Notes under the pieces: model-generated
Told to the model about the DNA's origin: nothing
Seen by the model: the letters and a program-made list of their open reading frames with translations, nothing else
Databases searched by the model: none
Part shown: positions 8,924 to 17,102 of the stretch, piece by piece
How the letters are laid out: every line of letters begins with the position of its first letter
How positions within the stretch are numbered: the stretch's first letter is position 1
NCBI RefSeq assembly: GCF_000745475.1
Contig: NZ_JQJJ01000016.1
Coordinates: forward strand, 1 to 64,000
Length of the DNA: 64,000 nt
Source: Allobosea sp. UNC402CLCol
GTDB taxonomy: Bacteria > Pseudomonadota > Alphaproteobacteria > Rhizobiales > Beijerinckiaceae
Direction: 5' to 3'
Made by a program: the position numbers and the translations under genes

Positions 8924-10123
8924 ATGACCGCCTCCCTGCTGCTCAAGAATGTCCGCCCGAACGCCGGTGCTGCCCTCGACATCCTCATCGAGAACGGCCG
9001 CATCGCCCGCATGGCGAAGGACATCGCCGCGCCGGCCGGCGTGGCGGTCGAGCATGGGCGCGGCGAGATCGTCATCCCCGGCCTCGTCGAGGCGCACACC
9101 CATCTCGACAAGAGCCTCTGGGGCCAGCCCTGGTACGTCAACGAGGTCGGCCCGAAGCTGCTCGACAAGATCGACAATGAGCGCGAGAGCAAGAAGCGGC
9201 TGGATATCGAGCCGGCGCGCCAGTCGGCCCGGCAGTCGATCCAGTCCTCGCTGATGGGCACGACCCATATCCGCAGCCATGTCGACGTTGACACCGAGCA
9301 CGGGCTCTGGGGCGTCGAGGGCGTGATGAAGACCCGCGACGACTACCGCGACATCGTCGACATCGAGCTCGTCGCCTTCCCGCAATCGGGCCTGCTGCGC
9401 CGTCCCGGCACGTTGGAATTGATGGACCAGGCGATGAAGGCCGGCTGCGAGATCGTCGGCGGCCTCGATCCCTGCGGCATCGACCGCGACCCCAAGGGGC
9501 ATCTCGATGCCGTCTTCGCGCTCTGCCAGACATATGGCAAGCCGCTCGACATCCATCTGCACGAGCCCGGCGAGATGGGCGCCTTCTCGACGGAGCTGAT
9601 CATCGAGCGCACCCGCGCGCTCGGCATGCAGGGCAAGGTCACGATCAGCCACGCCTTCTGCCTGGGCTCACCCGATCCTGCGCTGGTCGATCCGCTGATC
9701 GCGCAGCTCGCCGAACTCGACATCGCGATCATGACCACCGCCCCCTCGCGCAGCGCCGCTCCGCCGGTGAAGAAGCTGGTCGAGGCCGGCGTGCGCGTCT
9801 GCTCAGGCTCGGACGGCATCCGCGACACCTGGGGCCCCTATGGCAATGCCGACATGCTGGAGCGGGCGATGTTCGTCGGCCTGCGCAACAATTTCCGCCG
9901 CGACGACGAGCTCAGGATCGCGCTCGATGTCTGTACGCTCGGCGGCGCGCAGGTGATGGAGATCGCCGACTACGGGCTGGCCGAGGGCAAGGCTGCGGAT
10001 TTCGTCATCCTGCCGGGCGAGACGCTGGCCGAGGCGGTCGTCACCCGCTCTCCAAAGCGCCGCGTCGTCAAGCACGGCAAGATCGTCGCCCGCGACGGCG
10101 TTTCGGTCAGGACCGCGCCGTGA
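8924..10123 (+). CDS. CodA-like amidohydrolase (cytosine deaminase family)
   Basis: This 399-residue cytosolic enzyme is a metal-dependent member of the amidohydrolase superfamily closest in motif pattern to cytosine deaminase. His58 and His60 form the HxH in EAHTHLDK, His211 with Glu214 matches the H-x-x-E pair, His243 (SHAF) and Asp297 (GSDGIRDTWGPYG) complete the metal and catalytic set. Of two nearby ATGs, the one at 8924 has the better spacing from AGGA. It lies inside a transporter operon, so it probably acts on the imported compound or its first product. Deamination or ring opening of a nitrogen heterocycle is plausible; cytosine itself is not established. Confidence 0.82.
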   Translation: MTASLLLKNVRPNAGAALDILIENGRIARMAKDIAAPAGVAVEHGRGEIVIPGLVEAHTHLDKSLWGQPWYVNEVGPKLLDKIDNERESKKRLDIEPARQSARQSIQSSLMGTTHIRSHVDVDTEHGLWGVEGVMKTRDDYRDIVDIELVAFPQSGLLRRPGTLELMDQAMKAGCEIVGGLDPCGIDRDPKGHLDAVFALCQTYGKPLDIHLHEPGEMGAFSTELIIERTRALGMQGKVTISHAFCLGSPDPALVDPLIAQLAELDIAIMTTAPSRSAAPPVKKLVEAGVRVCSGSDGIRDTWGPYGNADMLERAMFVGLRNNFRRDDELRIALDVCTLGGAQVMEIADYGLAEGKAADFVILPGETLAEAVVTRSPKRRVVKHGKIVARDGVSVRTAP

Positions 10124-11625
10124 GCCTCAAGCCGGCAAAGCGCCCCGAAGGCCGCATCCTCATGGCGGCGCGCTGGGTCGTCGGCCACAAGGACGGCCGC
10201 CATCGCCTCTACGAGAACGGCGAGGTGGTCTTCGAGGATGGCAGGATCGTCTTCGTCGGCCATGGCTTTCCCGGCGAGGTCAGCAGACGCGTCGACTACG
10301 GCAACGCCCTGATCGGGCCGGGCTTCGTCGATTGCGACGCGCTTTCCGATCTCGACACCACCATCCTCGGCTACGACAACCAGCCGGCCTGGAAGAAGGG
10401 CCGTGTCTGGCCGCGCAGCTATCTCGAGGCCGGACCTTACGAGATGTACAGCCGCGAGGAGCTGGCCTTCCAGAAGAAGCACGCCTTCGCGTCCCTGATC
10501 CGCAACGGCATCACCACGGCGCTGCCGATCGCCTCGCTGTTCTACCGCGCCTGGGGCGAGACGGTGCAGGAGTTCGAGGATGCCGCTGAAGCCGCGGCAG
10601 ATCTCGGTCTGCGCGCCTATCTCGGCCCGGCCTATCGCACCGGCAACCAGCTGGTCGAGGAAGACGGCCGCATCGTCACCCATTACGACGAGGCGCGCGG
10701 CCTCGCCGAGCTCGACGCCGCGATCGATTTCGCGAAACGCCATGAAGGCGCCGCCGGCGGTCTGATCCGTGCCATGCTCGCGCCGGACCGCATCGAGACC
10801 TCGACGGCGGAGCTCTTGCGCCGCACGGCCGCAGCCTCGCGCGAGCTCGGTATTCCCGTCAGGCTGCATTGCTGCCAGTCGAAGATCGAATACGACCTCG
10901 TCCTCGCCCAGCACGGCATGAGCCCGCCGGAATGGCTGGAGAGCCTCGGCTTCCTCGGCGAGCGCTGCCTCCTGCCGCACGGCACCGTCGTCTCCGGCAG
11001 CCGGCTCGTCGACCGGCCCGGCCGCGATCTCGAGATCATCCGCGATTCCGGCGCGAGCATCGTCCATTGCCCGCTGGTCTCGGGCCGGCACGGCAATGCC
11101 ATCGATCATTTCGGCCGCTACCGCGCGATGGGGCTCAACATCGCCATGGGCACGGATACGAGCCCGCCCGATATGATCATGAACCTGCAGATCGGCATGA
11201 TCCTCGCCCGCACCATGGCCGGCAATGCCGGCGCCGTGCGCTCCGAGGATTATTACGATGCCGCGACCATCGGCGGCGCCGACGCGCTGCGGCGGCCCGA
11301 TCTCGGCCGGCTCCAGCCGGGCGCCTGCGCCGACATCACCGTCTTCGAGCTCGACCGGCCCCATAGCGGGCAGGTCATCGACCCCATCCAGACGATGATG
11401 CTGACCGGCCATGGCCGCGACGTCTCGACCGTGGTGATCGACGGCTGCTTCGTCATGGAAAACCACATCATCCCCGGCATCGACGAGGCCGCCGACAACG
11501 CCCGCGCCCAGGCCCAGTTCGAGGGGCTGATGGCGCGCTATCCCGAACGCACTCTCGGACACCCGCCGATGAGCGAGATCTTCTCGTCGAGCTACGCCAT
11601 CGAACGCAGCGAGGCCATCGCATGA
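10120..11625 (+). CDS. TRZ/ATZ-like amidohydrolase with altered metal motif
   Basis: The 501-residue protein resembles chlorohydrolase/deaminase members of the amidohydrolase superfamily (AtzA/TrzN/guanine deaminase branch). The small beta-sandwich segments flank a TIM-barrel, and His250, His287 and Asp346 (GTDTSPPDM) match the later metal and catalytic positions. The first metal motif, usually HxH after PGF, reads Asp71-Cys-Asp73 here (PGFVDCDALSD), so metal binding must differ or be lost. It starts with GTG in a GTGA overlap with the CodA-like gene and ends in an ATGA overlap with the ATPase gene. Function is unknown; it may be a lyase, isomerase or non-canonical hydrolase. Confidence 0.75.
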   Translation: MSLKPAKRPEGRILMAARWVVGHKDGRHRLYENGEVVFEDGRIVFVGHGFPGEVSRRVDYGNALIGPGFVDCDALSDLDTTILGYDNQPAWKKGRVWPRSYLEAGPYEMYSREELAFQKKHAFASLIRNGITTALPIASLFYRAWGETVQEFEDAAEAAADLGLRAYLGPAYRTGNQLVEEDGRIVTHYDEARGLAELDAAIDFAKRHEGAAGGLIRAMLAPDRIETSTAELLRRTAAASRELGIPVRLHCCQSKIEYDLVLAQHGMSPPEWLESLGFLGERCLLPHGTVVSGSRLVDRPGRDLEIIRDSGASIVHCPLVSGRHGNAIDHFGRYRAMGLNIAMGTDTSPPDMIMNLQIGMILARTMAGNAGAVRSEDYYDAATIGGADALRRPDLGRLQPGACADITVFELDRPHSGQVIDPIQTMMLTGHGRDVSTVVIDGCFVMENHIIPGIDEAADNARAQAQFEGLMARYPERTLGHPPMSEIFSSSYAIERSEAIA

Positions 11626-12611
11626 CCGCATCCGCCGCCGCGCCTTTGCTCTCCGTGCGCGACCTGCGCATCGTCTTCGACGGCCGCCACGGCCCGCTGA
11701 CGGCGCTGGACGGCGTCTCCTTCGACATCGCGCCGGGAGAGATCCTCGGCGTGGTCGGCGAGTCCGGCGCCGGCAAATCTCTGACCGGCACGGCGGTGAT
11801 CGGCCTGCTCGATCCGCCCGGCCGCATCGCCGGCGGCGAGATCAGGCTGGAAGGGCAGCGCATCGACAATCTGCCGGCGGAAAAAATGCGCCGCCTGCGC
11901 GGCCGTCGCATCGGCGCGATCTTCCAGGACCCGTTGACCTCGCTGCACCCGCTGCTCACGGTCGGCGACCAGCTCGTCGAGACCATCACCACCCATCTGC
12001 CGGTCGGCAAGGCGGAGGCGCGCAGGCGAGCGCTCGACCTGCTCAAGGAGGTCGGCATCCCCGCCGCCGAGATGCGCATCGACCATTACCCGCACCAGTT
12101 CTCCGGCGGCATGCGCCAGCGCGTCGTCATCGCGCTCGCGCTCTGCGCCGAGCCGGTGCTGATCATCGCCGACGAGCCGACGACCGCGCTCGACGTCTCC
12201 ATTCAGGCGCAGATCACCACGCTGCTGAAGCGGCTCTGCCGCGAGCACGGCACGTCCATCATGCTGGTGACGCATGATATGGGCGTCATCGCCGAAACCG
12301 CCGATCGCGTCGCGGTGATGTATGCCGGCCGCATCGTCGAGATCGGCCCGGTCGAGGAGGTCGTGCGCCGCCCGCGCCACCCCTACACGGCCGGGCTGAT
12401 GGCCTCGATCCCGAGCGTCCATGCCCGGCATGCGCAGCTCAACCAGATCGACGGCGCCATGCCGCGGCTCAACGCCATTCCGCCGGGCTGCGCCTTCAAC
12501 CCGCGCTGCGGCCGGGCGGAGGGCGTCTGCCGCGAGCACAAGCCGGGCCTTCCGCCGGTCGCCCATGCGGCGGCCTGCCACTTCCCGCTGCAGGAGTTGG
12601 CCCATGCGTGA
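11622..12611 (+). CDS. ABC transporter ATPase, DppD type
   Basis: This 329-residue ATPase is one of the two cytoplasmic motors of the importer. Walker A is GESGAGKS near residue 46, the signature is FSGGMRQRV near residue 161, and Walker B runs through LIIADEPTTALD near residue 182. The C-terminal oligopeptide-transporter domain carries the Cys-rich GCAFNPRCGRAEGVC, a site that binds an iron-sulfur cluster in some relatives. It is translationally coupled to the hydrolase upstream (ATGA) and overlaps the second ATPase gene by eight bases. Confidence 0.93.
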   Translation: MTASAAAPLLSVRDLRIVFDGRHGPLTALDGVSFDIAPGEILGVVGESGAGKSLTGTAVIGLLDPPGRIAGGEIRLEGQRIDNLPAEKMRRLRGRRIGAIFQDPLTSLHPLLTVGDQLVETITTHLPVGKAEARRRALDLLKEVGIPAAEMRIDHYPHQFSGGMRQRVVIALALCAEPVLIIADEPTTALDVSIQAQITTLLKRLCREHGTSIMLVTHDMGVIAETADRVAVMYAGRIVEIGPVEEVVRRPRHPYTAGLMASIPSVHARHAQLNQIDGAMPRLNAIPPGCAFNPRCGRAEGVCREHKPGLPPVAHAAACHFPLQELAHA

Positions 12612-13638
12612 TACCGTGACCACGCTCGAACGAGGGCAGGCCGTGCCGGAGATCGCGACCACCGCTACGGCGACCATGGACGACATCATCCTCGATGTCG
12701 CCTCGGCCTCCTGCCGCTTCGACGTCTCGGCGCCGACGCTCTCGCGGCTGTTCTCGAAGCAGCCGCGCCGCATCCTGCGTGCCGTCGAAAACGTCTCCTT
12801 CACGGTCAGGCGCGGCACGACCTTCAGCATCGTCGGCGAATCCGGCTGCGGGAAGTCGACCCTGGCGCGCATGGTCGTCGGCCTCCAGCGCCCGACGCAG
12901 GGGATGCTGAACTTCCGCGACATCCGCCGTGCCGATGGCACCATCGGCCCGCCGCGCGTGCAGATGATCTTCCAGGACCCCTATGCCTCGCTCAACCCGC
13001 GCTGGCGCGTCGGCGACATCATCGCCGAGCCGATCCGCGAATTGAAGCTGCGGCCGGACGCCGCGAGCACGAAAGACCGTGTCGGCGACCTGCTGGAGAT
13101 CGTCGGCCTGTCGCGCAGCGATGCGAGCCGCTACCCGCATGCCTTCTCCGGCGGCCAGCGCCAGCGCATCTCGATTGCCCGCGCCCTCGCCACCGAAGCC
13201 GATTTCCTCGTCTGCGACGAGCCGACCTCGGCGCTCGACGTCTCCGTGCAGGCGCAGATCCTCAATCTGATGGTCAAGCTGCAGAAGGAACTGGGGCTGA
13301 CCTATCTCTTCATCAGCCACAATCTTTCGGTCGTCAGGCACATGTCGGACGATCTCGCCATCATGTATCTCGGCCGCTTGGTCGAGGCGGGGCCGGCCGA
13401 GGAGGTCTTCAGCCGGCCGCGCCACCCCTATACCCGGCTGCTGCTCGACACGATTCCCGATGTCGAGCGGCCGAACCGCGAACGCCGGCCGATGTCGGGC
13501 GAGGTGCCGAGCCCGATCGACCCGCCGCCGGGCTGCAGCTTCAACCCGCGCTGCTCACGCGCCGCCGATCGCTGCCGGGCCGAACGGCCGGAGTTGCGGC
13601 TGATCGACGGCGTCGAGGTGTCCTGCCACTTCGCCTGA
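12604..13638 (+). CDS. ABC transporter ATPase, DppF type
   Basis: The second motor ATPase of the importer has 344 residues. Walker A is GESGCGKS near residue 78, the signature FSGGQRQRI lies near residue 182, Walker B ends in CDEPTSALD, and the C-terminal domain carries GCSFNPRCSRAADRC. The ATG at 12604 has AGGAG eight bases upstream; a longer reading frame open further upstream is only overlap with dppD-like coding sequence. It is the last gene of the operon, followed within four bases by the convergent OsmC gene. Confidence 0.93.
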   Translation: MRDTVTTLERGQAVPEIATTATATMDDIILDVASASCRFDVSAPTLSRLFSKQPRRILRAVENVSFTVRRGTTFSIVGESGCGKSTLARMVVGLQRPTQGMLNFRDIRRADGTIGPPRVQMIFQDPYASLNPRWRVGDIIAEPIRELKLRPDAASTKDRVGDLLEIVGLSRSDASRYPHAFSGGQRQRISIARALATEADFLVCDEPTSALDVSVQAQILNLMVKLQKELGLTYLFISHNLSVVRHMSDDLAIMYLGRLVEAGPAEEVFSRPRHPYTRLLLDTIPDVERPNRERRPMSGEVPSPIDPPPGCSFNPRCSRAADRCRAERPELRLIDGVEVSCHFA

Positions 13639-13642
13639 GGCG

Positions 13643-14074
13643 TCAGCTCACCAGCGTCGCGTCCAGCGTGATCGGCGCCTTCAGCACCTTGGAGACCGGG
13701 CAGCCGGCCTTGGCCTTGTCGGCCAGCGACTGGAAGGTCGCCTGGTCGGCGCCGGGCACCTTGCCCTTGAGGGTGAGATGGATCGCGGTGATGGCGTAGC
13801 CGTCGTCGAGCTTGTCGAGCGTCACCTGCGCCGTGGTGTCGAGCGCCTCGGCGGTCAGCTTGGCTTCGCCGAGGATCAGCGACAGCGCCATGGTGAAGCA
13901 GGCGGCATGCGCCGCGCCGAGCAATTCTTCCGGATTGCTGCCGGGCTTGCCCTCGAAGCGGCTGGCGAAGCCGTAAGGATAGTCCTTGAGCGAGCCTGTC
14001 TGCGTCGAGATCGCGCCCTTGCCGTCCTTGATGCCGCCTTCCCAATGGGCCGAGCCGGTCTTGTTGATCGCCAT
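13643..14074 (-). CDS. OsmC-family peroxidase
   Basis: This 143-residue protein is an OsmC/Ohr-type thiol peroxidase, cytosolic, that reduces organic hydroperoxides. The two catalytic cysteines are Cys59 in AHAACFTMALS and Cys125 in AGCPVSKVL. The N-terminal sequence with YGFASRFEGKPGSNPEELL is typical of the OsmC rather than the Ohr branch. The ATG at 14074 is supported by AGGAG eight bases upstream, and the residues of a longer frame beyond it are not family-like. It is convergent with the ABC operon and shows no functional link to it. Confidence 0.92.
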   Translation of the reverse strand: MAINKTGSAHWEGGIKDGKGAISTQTGSLKDYPYGFASRFEGKPGSNPEELLGAAHAACFTMALSLILGEAKLTAEALDTTAQVTLDKLDDGYAITAIHLTLKGKVPGADQATFQSLADKAKAGCPVSKVLKAPITLDATLVS

Positions 14075-14194
14075 GACGCTGTCTCCTCTCGTGATCGAAG
14101 CTGGATGGCGGCATCCGGGGAGGCCGCCTTTCCACAACGGGCGAGAGCCTAGCAGGTTCATTGTCGGGACAGATGACGACGAGCCGGGAACGGC

Positions 14195-14226
14195 GAAGCC
14201 CGCACCGGTCTGCCGATGCGGGCTTC
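14195..14226 (-). terminator. hairpin downstream of the OFA transporter gene
   Basis: A perfect 10-bp inverted repeat, GAAGCCCGCA / TGCGGGCTTC, with a 12-base loop lies 25 bases past the stop codon of the MFS gene. No T-run follows on either strand, so it may be a Rho-linked or mRNA-end-protecting hairpin rather than a classical intrinsic terminator. Confidence 0.5.
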
Positions 14227-14251
14227 GCGTCATGGCTCCGCCGAACTCCGC

Positions 14252-15910
14252 CTAGCGGAACAGCGCCAGCGACTTCGACAGCGTGATCCAGACGCCCCAG
14301 GCGATCGGCAGGCCGACGACGGCCCAGGCGAGCAGGGCCGTGCCGTCAACACCGCCCTTGCCGATGCCGTAGGAGCCGTAATGCGCGGTCGCATTGGCAT
14401 TGGCCGTGCGGGCCTGCAGCGCCGCGACCTCGGCATCCTTCATGAACCACTTCGCCGCGACCGGGCGGATCAGCAGGTTGCAGAGGAAGCCGAGCACCAG
14501 CATGCCGGCGAGGATGTACATGGTGCGGTCATAGACCTGCGCGCGCGGCACGCCGGCATTGATCTGCGCCTCGCGGATATAGTTCACCACGACAGGGCCG
14601 ATGATGCCGGCAGTCGACCACGCCGTCAGCAGGCGGCCATGGATGGCGCCGACGAACTGCGTCCCGAACATGTCGGCGAGATAGGCCGGAACCGTGGCGA
14701 AGCCGCCGCCATACATCGACAGGATGATGCAGAAGAAGCCGACGAAGAGCGCCAGCGACCCGGCATGCGCCGCCCAGGGCGAAAGCGCGTAGAGCAGGAT
14801 GCCGAGCCCGAAGAAGGTGGCATAGGTCAGCTTGCGGCCGAGCTTGTCCGAGAGCGAGGCCCAGAAGAAGCGCCCGGCGATGTTGAACAGCGAGAGCAGG
14901 CCGACGAAGGCCGCCGCGATCGTGGCGATCTGCGTCTTCTGCCCGGCGTCGAGCGCGGCGAAGCCGATCTCCGGCTTGCCGATCAGCGAACCCGCGAAAA
15001 TCTCCTGCAACATGGGCGAGGCCATGCCGAGCACGCCGATGCCGGCGGAGACGTTGAGGCAGAGCACCGCCCAGATCAGCCAGAACTGCGGCGTCTTGTG
15101 CGCGTTCTGGAGATGGACATGGCCGGAGGTGATCATCGCGTTCTGCGTCGCCGGGGGCGTCCAGCCCTCCGGGCGCCAGTTCGCCGGCGGCACGCGGTAG
15201 CCGAAGGTGCCGGCCATCATGAAGACGAAATAGATCGCGGCCATCGCGACGAAGGTCTGCCAGACGCCGACCGAGGCCGGGGTCTTGAAGGTGTTCATCA
15301 GCATGTCCGCCAGCGGCGAACCGATCATCGCGCCGCCGCCGAAGCCCATGATCGCCATGCCGGTGGCCATGCCGCGCCGGTCCGGGAACCATTTCACCAG
15401 GGTCGAGACCGGCGAGATGTAGCCGAGGCCAAGGCCGATGCCGCCGATCACGCCGGAGCCGAGCCACATCAGCCAGAGCTGGTGCGTGTAGACGCCGAGC
15501 GCCGAGACCAGCAGGCCGCCGCACCAGCACAGCGTCGAGACGAAGGCCGCCTTGCGCGGACCGACCCGTTCGAGCCAGCCGCCCCAGATCGCAGCGGACG
15601 AACCGAGCAGGACGAAGAACAGCGTGTACATCCAGCCGAGATCGGCGACCTTCCAGTCGCAGGCGGTGGTGAACAGGGAACCGATCAGGCCGACATCCGC
15701 GGCGCAGGCGACGGGCTTGGTGATGCCGATCGCCTGGCTCAGCGGCAGCCAGAACACCGAGAAGCCATAGGCCATGCCGATGCACAGATGGATGCAGAGC
15801 GCAGCCGGCGGCACCAGCCAGCGGTTGAAGCCGGCCTTGGCGATGGTCCGTTCACGGTCGAGCAGGCCGATGCCGCCCCCGACCTGTCCGATATCCTGTG
15901 CGACACTCAT
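14252..15910 (-). CDS. OFA-family MFS transporter (oxalate/formate type)
   Basis: A 552-residue inner-membrane carrier of the major facilitator superfamily, OFA branch. Membrane spans begin at about residue 32 (LVPPAALCIHLCIGMAYGFS) and the conserved cytoplasmic loop FPDRRGMATGMAIMGFGGGA lies near residue 170. The C-terminal part carries an extension of about 100 residues with at least two more spans. The ATG at 15910 has AGGAA seven bases upstream; an in-frame ATG 63 bases further upstream gives a non-homologous tail. It lies 95 bases downstream of fdsD on the same strand, so transport of formate, oxalate or a related monocarboxylate is likely. Confidence 0.88.
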   Translation of the reverse strand: MSVAQDIGQVGGGIGLLDRERTIAKAGFNRWLVPPAALCIHLCIGMAYGFSVFWLPLSQAIGITKPVACAADVGLIGSLFTTACDWKVADLGWMYTLFFVLLGSSAAIWGGWLERVGPRKAAFVSTLCWCGGLLVSALGVYTHQLWLMWLGSGVIGGIGLGLGYISPVSTLVKWFPDRRGMATGMAIMGFGGGAMIGSPLADMLMNTFKTPASVGVWQTFVAMAAIYFVFMMAGTFGYRVPPANWRPEGWTPPATQNAMITSGHVHLQNAHKTPQFWLIWAVLCLNVSAGIGVLGMASPMLQEIFAGSLIGKPEIGFAALDAGQKTQIATIAAAFVGLLSLFNIAGRFFWASLSDKLGRKLTYATFFGLGILLYALSPWAAHAGSLALFVGFFCIILSMYGGGFATVPAYLADMFGTQFVGAIHGRLLTAWSTAGIIGPVVVNYIREAQINAGVPRAQVYDRTMYILAGMLVLGFLCNLLIRPVAAKWFMKDAEVAALQARTANANATAHYGSYGIGKGGVDGTALLAWAVVGLPIAWGVWITLSKSLALFR

Positions 15911-16005
15911 TCCCCGGTTCCTTTCCCCATGGCTTCGCCGTTCGGGCCGGGTAGGGTCCCAGCTCGTTGTCATCTCTTGTCGCCGGCAGGACCGGCGTCT
16001 GGCTG

Positions 16006-16263
16006 CTAACCTCCGCGCCCCGGCCTGATCTTCGGCAGGGCTTGCCGCAGCAGGGGCGTGAGGTCCTCCGGCCGGTCGGCGAAGGCGGCGAGGAAGTCGC
16101 CGCGCATGCGTCCGGTCCAGAACTGGTTGATATGGTCGGCGACGGAGGCGGCCGCCTCCGCCTCCGGATAGGCCTTGAAGAAATCGGCGATCTGCCCGGC
16201 CATGCGCCGGAGCTTCTCGACGTTCTCGGCGTGGTGATCGGTGGTCAGGCCAGCCTCCGTCAT
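16006..16263 (-). CDS. fdsD: formate dehydrogenase delta subunit FdsD
   Basis: This small 85-residue cytosolic protein belongs to the FdsD family, the accessory subunit encoded with NAD-dependent molybdenum formate dehydrogenases. In relatives FdsD helps FdsC-type factors in cofactor insertion and stability. The helical segment KLRRMAGQIADFFKAYPE and the motif ADHINQFWTGRMRGDFL are family hallmarks. Its ATG overlaps the stop codon of fdhD (ATGA), placing it last in the fds operon. Confidence 0.92.
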   Translation of the reverse strand: MTEAGLTTDHHAENVEKLRRMAGQIADFFKAYPEAEAAASVADHINQFWTGRMRGDFLAAFADRPEDLTPLLRQALPKIRPGRGG

Positions 16264-17102
16264 CGGGCGATCGTCTCAGGCTTCGGCGCGAGCGCCCCGG
16301 TGAAGACGATGCAGCCGTCGCGCCGTGCCACGGCGGCCAGCGTCAGGCCGAGATGCCGGGCCCGCTCGATCGCGAGCGAGGTCGGCGCGGAGATCGCGAC
16401 CAGCGTTCCCGCGCCGAAGATCGCGGCCTTCTCGACCATCTCGAAGGAGGCGCGGCTGGTGACGAGCAGGAAGCCCTCGCCGGCATCGGCCCCGGCGCGG
16501 AGCCGCGCGCCGATCAGCTTGTCGAGCGCGTTGTGGCGGCCGACATCCTCGCGTGCAGCCAGGATCGCGCCCGAGGCATCGCACCAGGCGGCGCCATGGA
16601 CGGCGCGGGTCAGCTGGTTCAACGGCTGGTGCTTGTCGAGCGCGGCGAGCGCGGCCTCGATCGCCGTGGCGGATACGGCGCGTGAAGCCCGCGTCGCGGC
16701 ATCGGCCATCGGAATTTCCTCGATGGTCTCGACCCCGCAGAGACCGCAGGAGGTCCGGCCCGAGAGATTGCGGCGCCGCGCCAGATGCTCGCGGAAGCGG
16801 CCCGGCGCCAGCTCGACCGTGACGATCACGCCCTCGTCCTTCGGCTCCACAGCGATGCCGCGAATCTCGTCCGCGCCGCGCACGATGCCCTCGGTCAGGC
16901 TGAAGCCGGTGACGAAATCCTCGAGATCGGACGGGCTCGCCATCATCACCGCATAGGGCATGTTGCCGTAGACGATGTTGATCGGCGTCTCGACCGCGAC
17001 CTCGATCTCGCGCGCATCGTCCTGCGCCGCGCCGAAGCGCAGCGGCTGCGCCGTGACGGCGGCCGAGGCTGGCGGCTGGGCGTGCGGGTTATTCCGCGGC
17101 AT
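16260..17102 (-). CDS. fdhD: formate dehydrogenase accessory sulfurtransferase FdhD
   Basis: FdhD (called FdsC in some operons) passes sulfur to the bis-MGD molybdenum cofactor and chaperones it before insertion into FdsA. The 280-residue product has the conserved Cys119-x-x-Cys122 loop in GRTSCGLCGVE, the N-terminal ETPINIVYGN segment, and EDFVTGFSLTEGIV near residue 61. Its start lies 14 bases inside the end of fdsA and its stop overlaps fdsD, so expression is tightly coupled to the enzyme. Confidence 0.95.
   Translation of the reverse strand: MPRNNPHAQPPASAAVTAQPLRFGAAQDDAREIEVAVETPINIVYGNMPYAVMMASPSDLEDFVTGFSLTEGIVRGADEIRGIAVEPKDEGVIVTVELAPGRFREHLARRRNLSGRTSCGLCGVETIEEIPMADAATRASRAVSATAIEAALAALDKHQPLNQLTRAVHGAAWCDASGAILAAREDVGRHNALDKLIGARLRAGADAGEGFLLVTSRASFEMVEKAAIFGAGTLVAISAPTSLAIERARHLGLTLAAVARRDGCIVFTGALAPKPETIAR

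Noticed and set aside
14216..16009. 597-codon open frame on the plus strand
   Set aside because: It is antisense to the OFA transporter gene and its product has no domain or membrane pattern.
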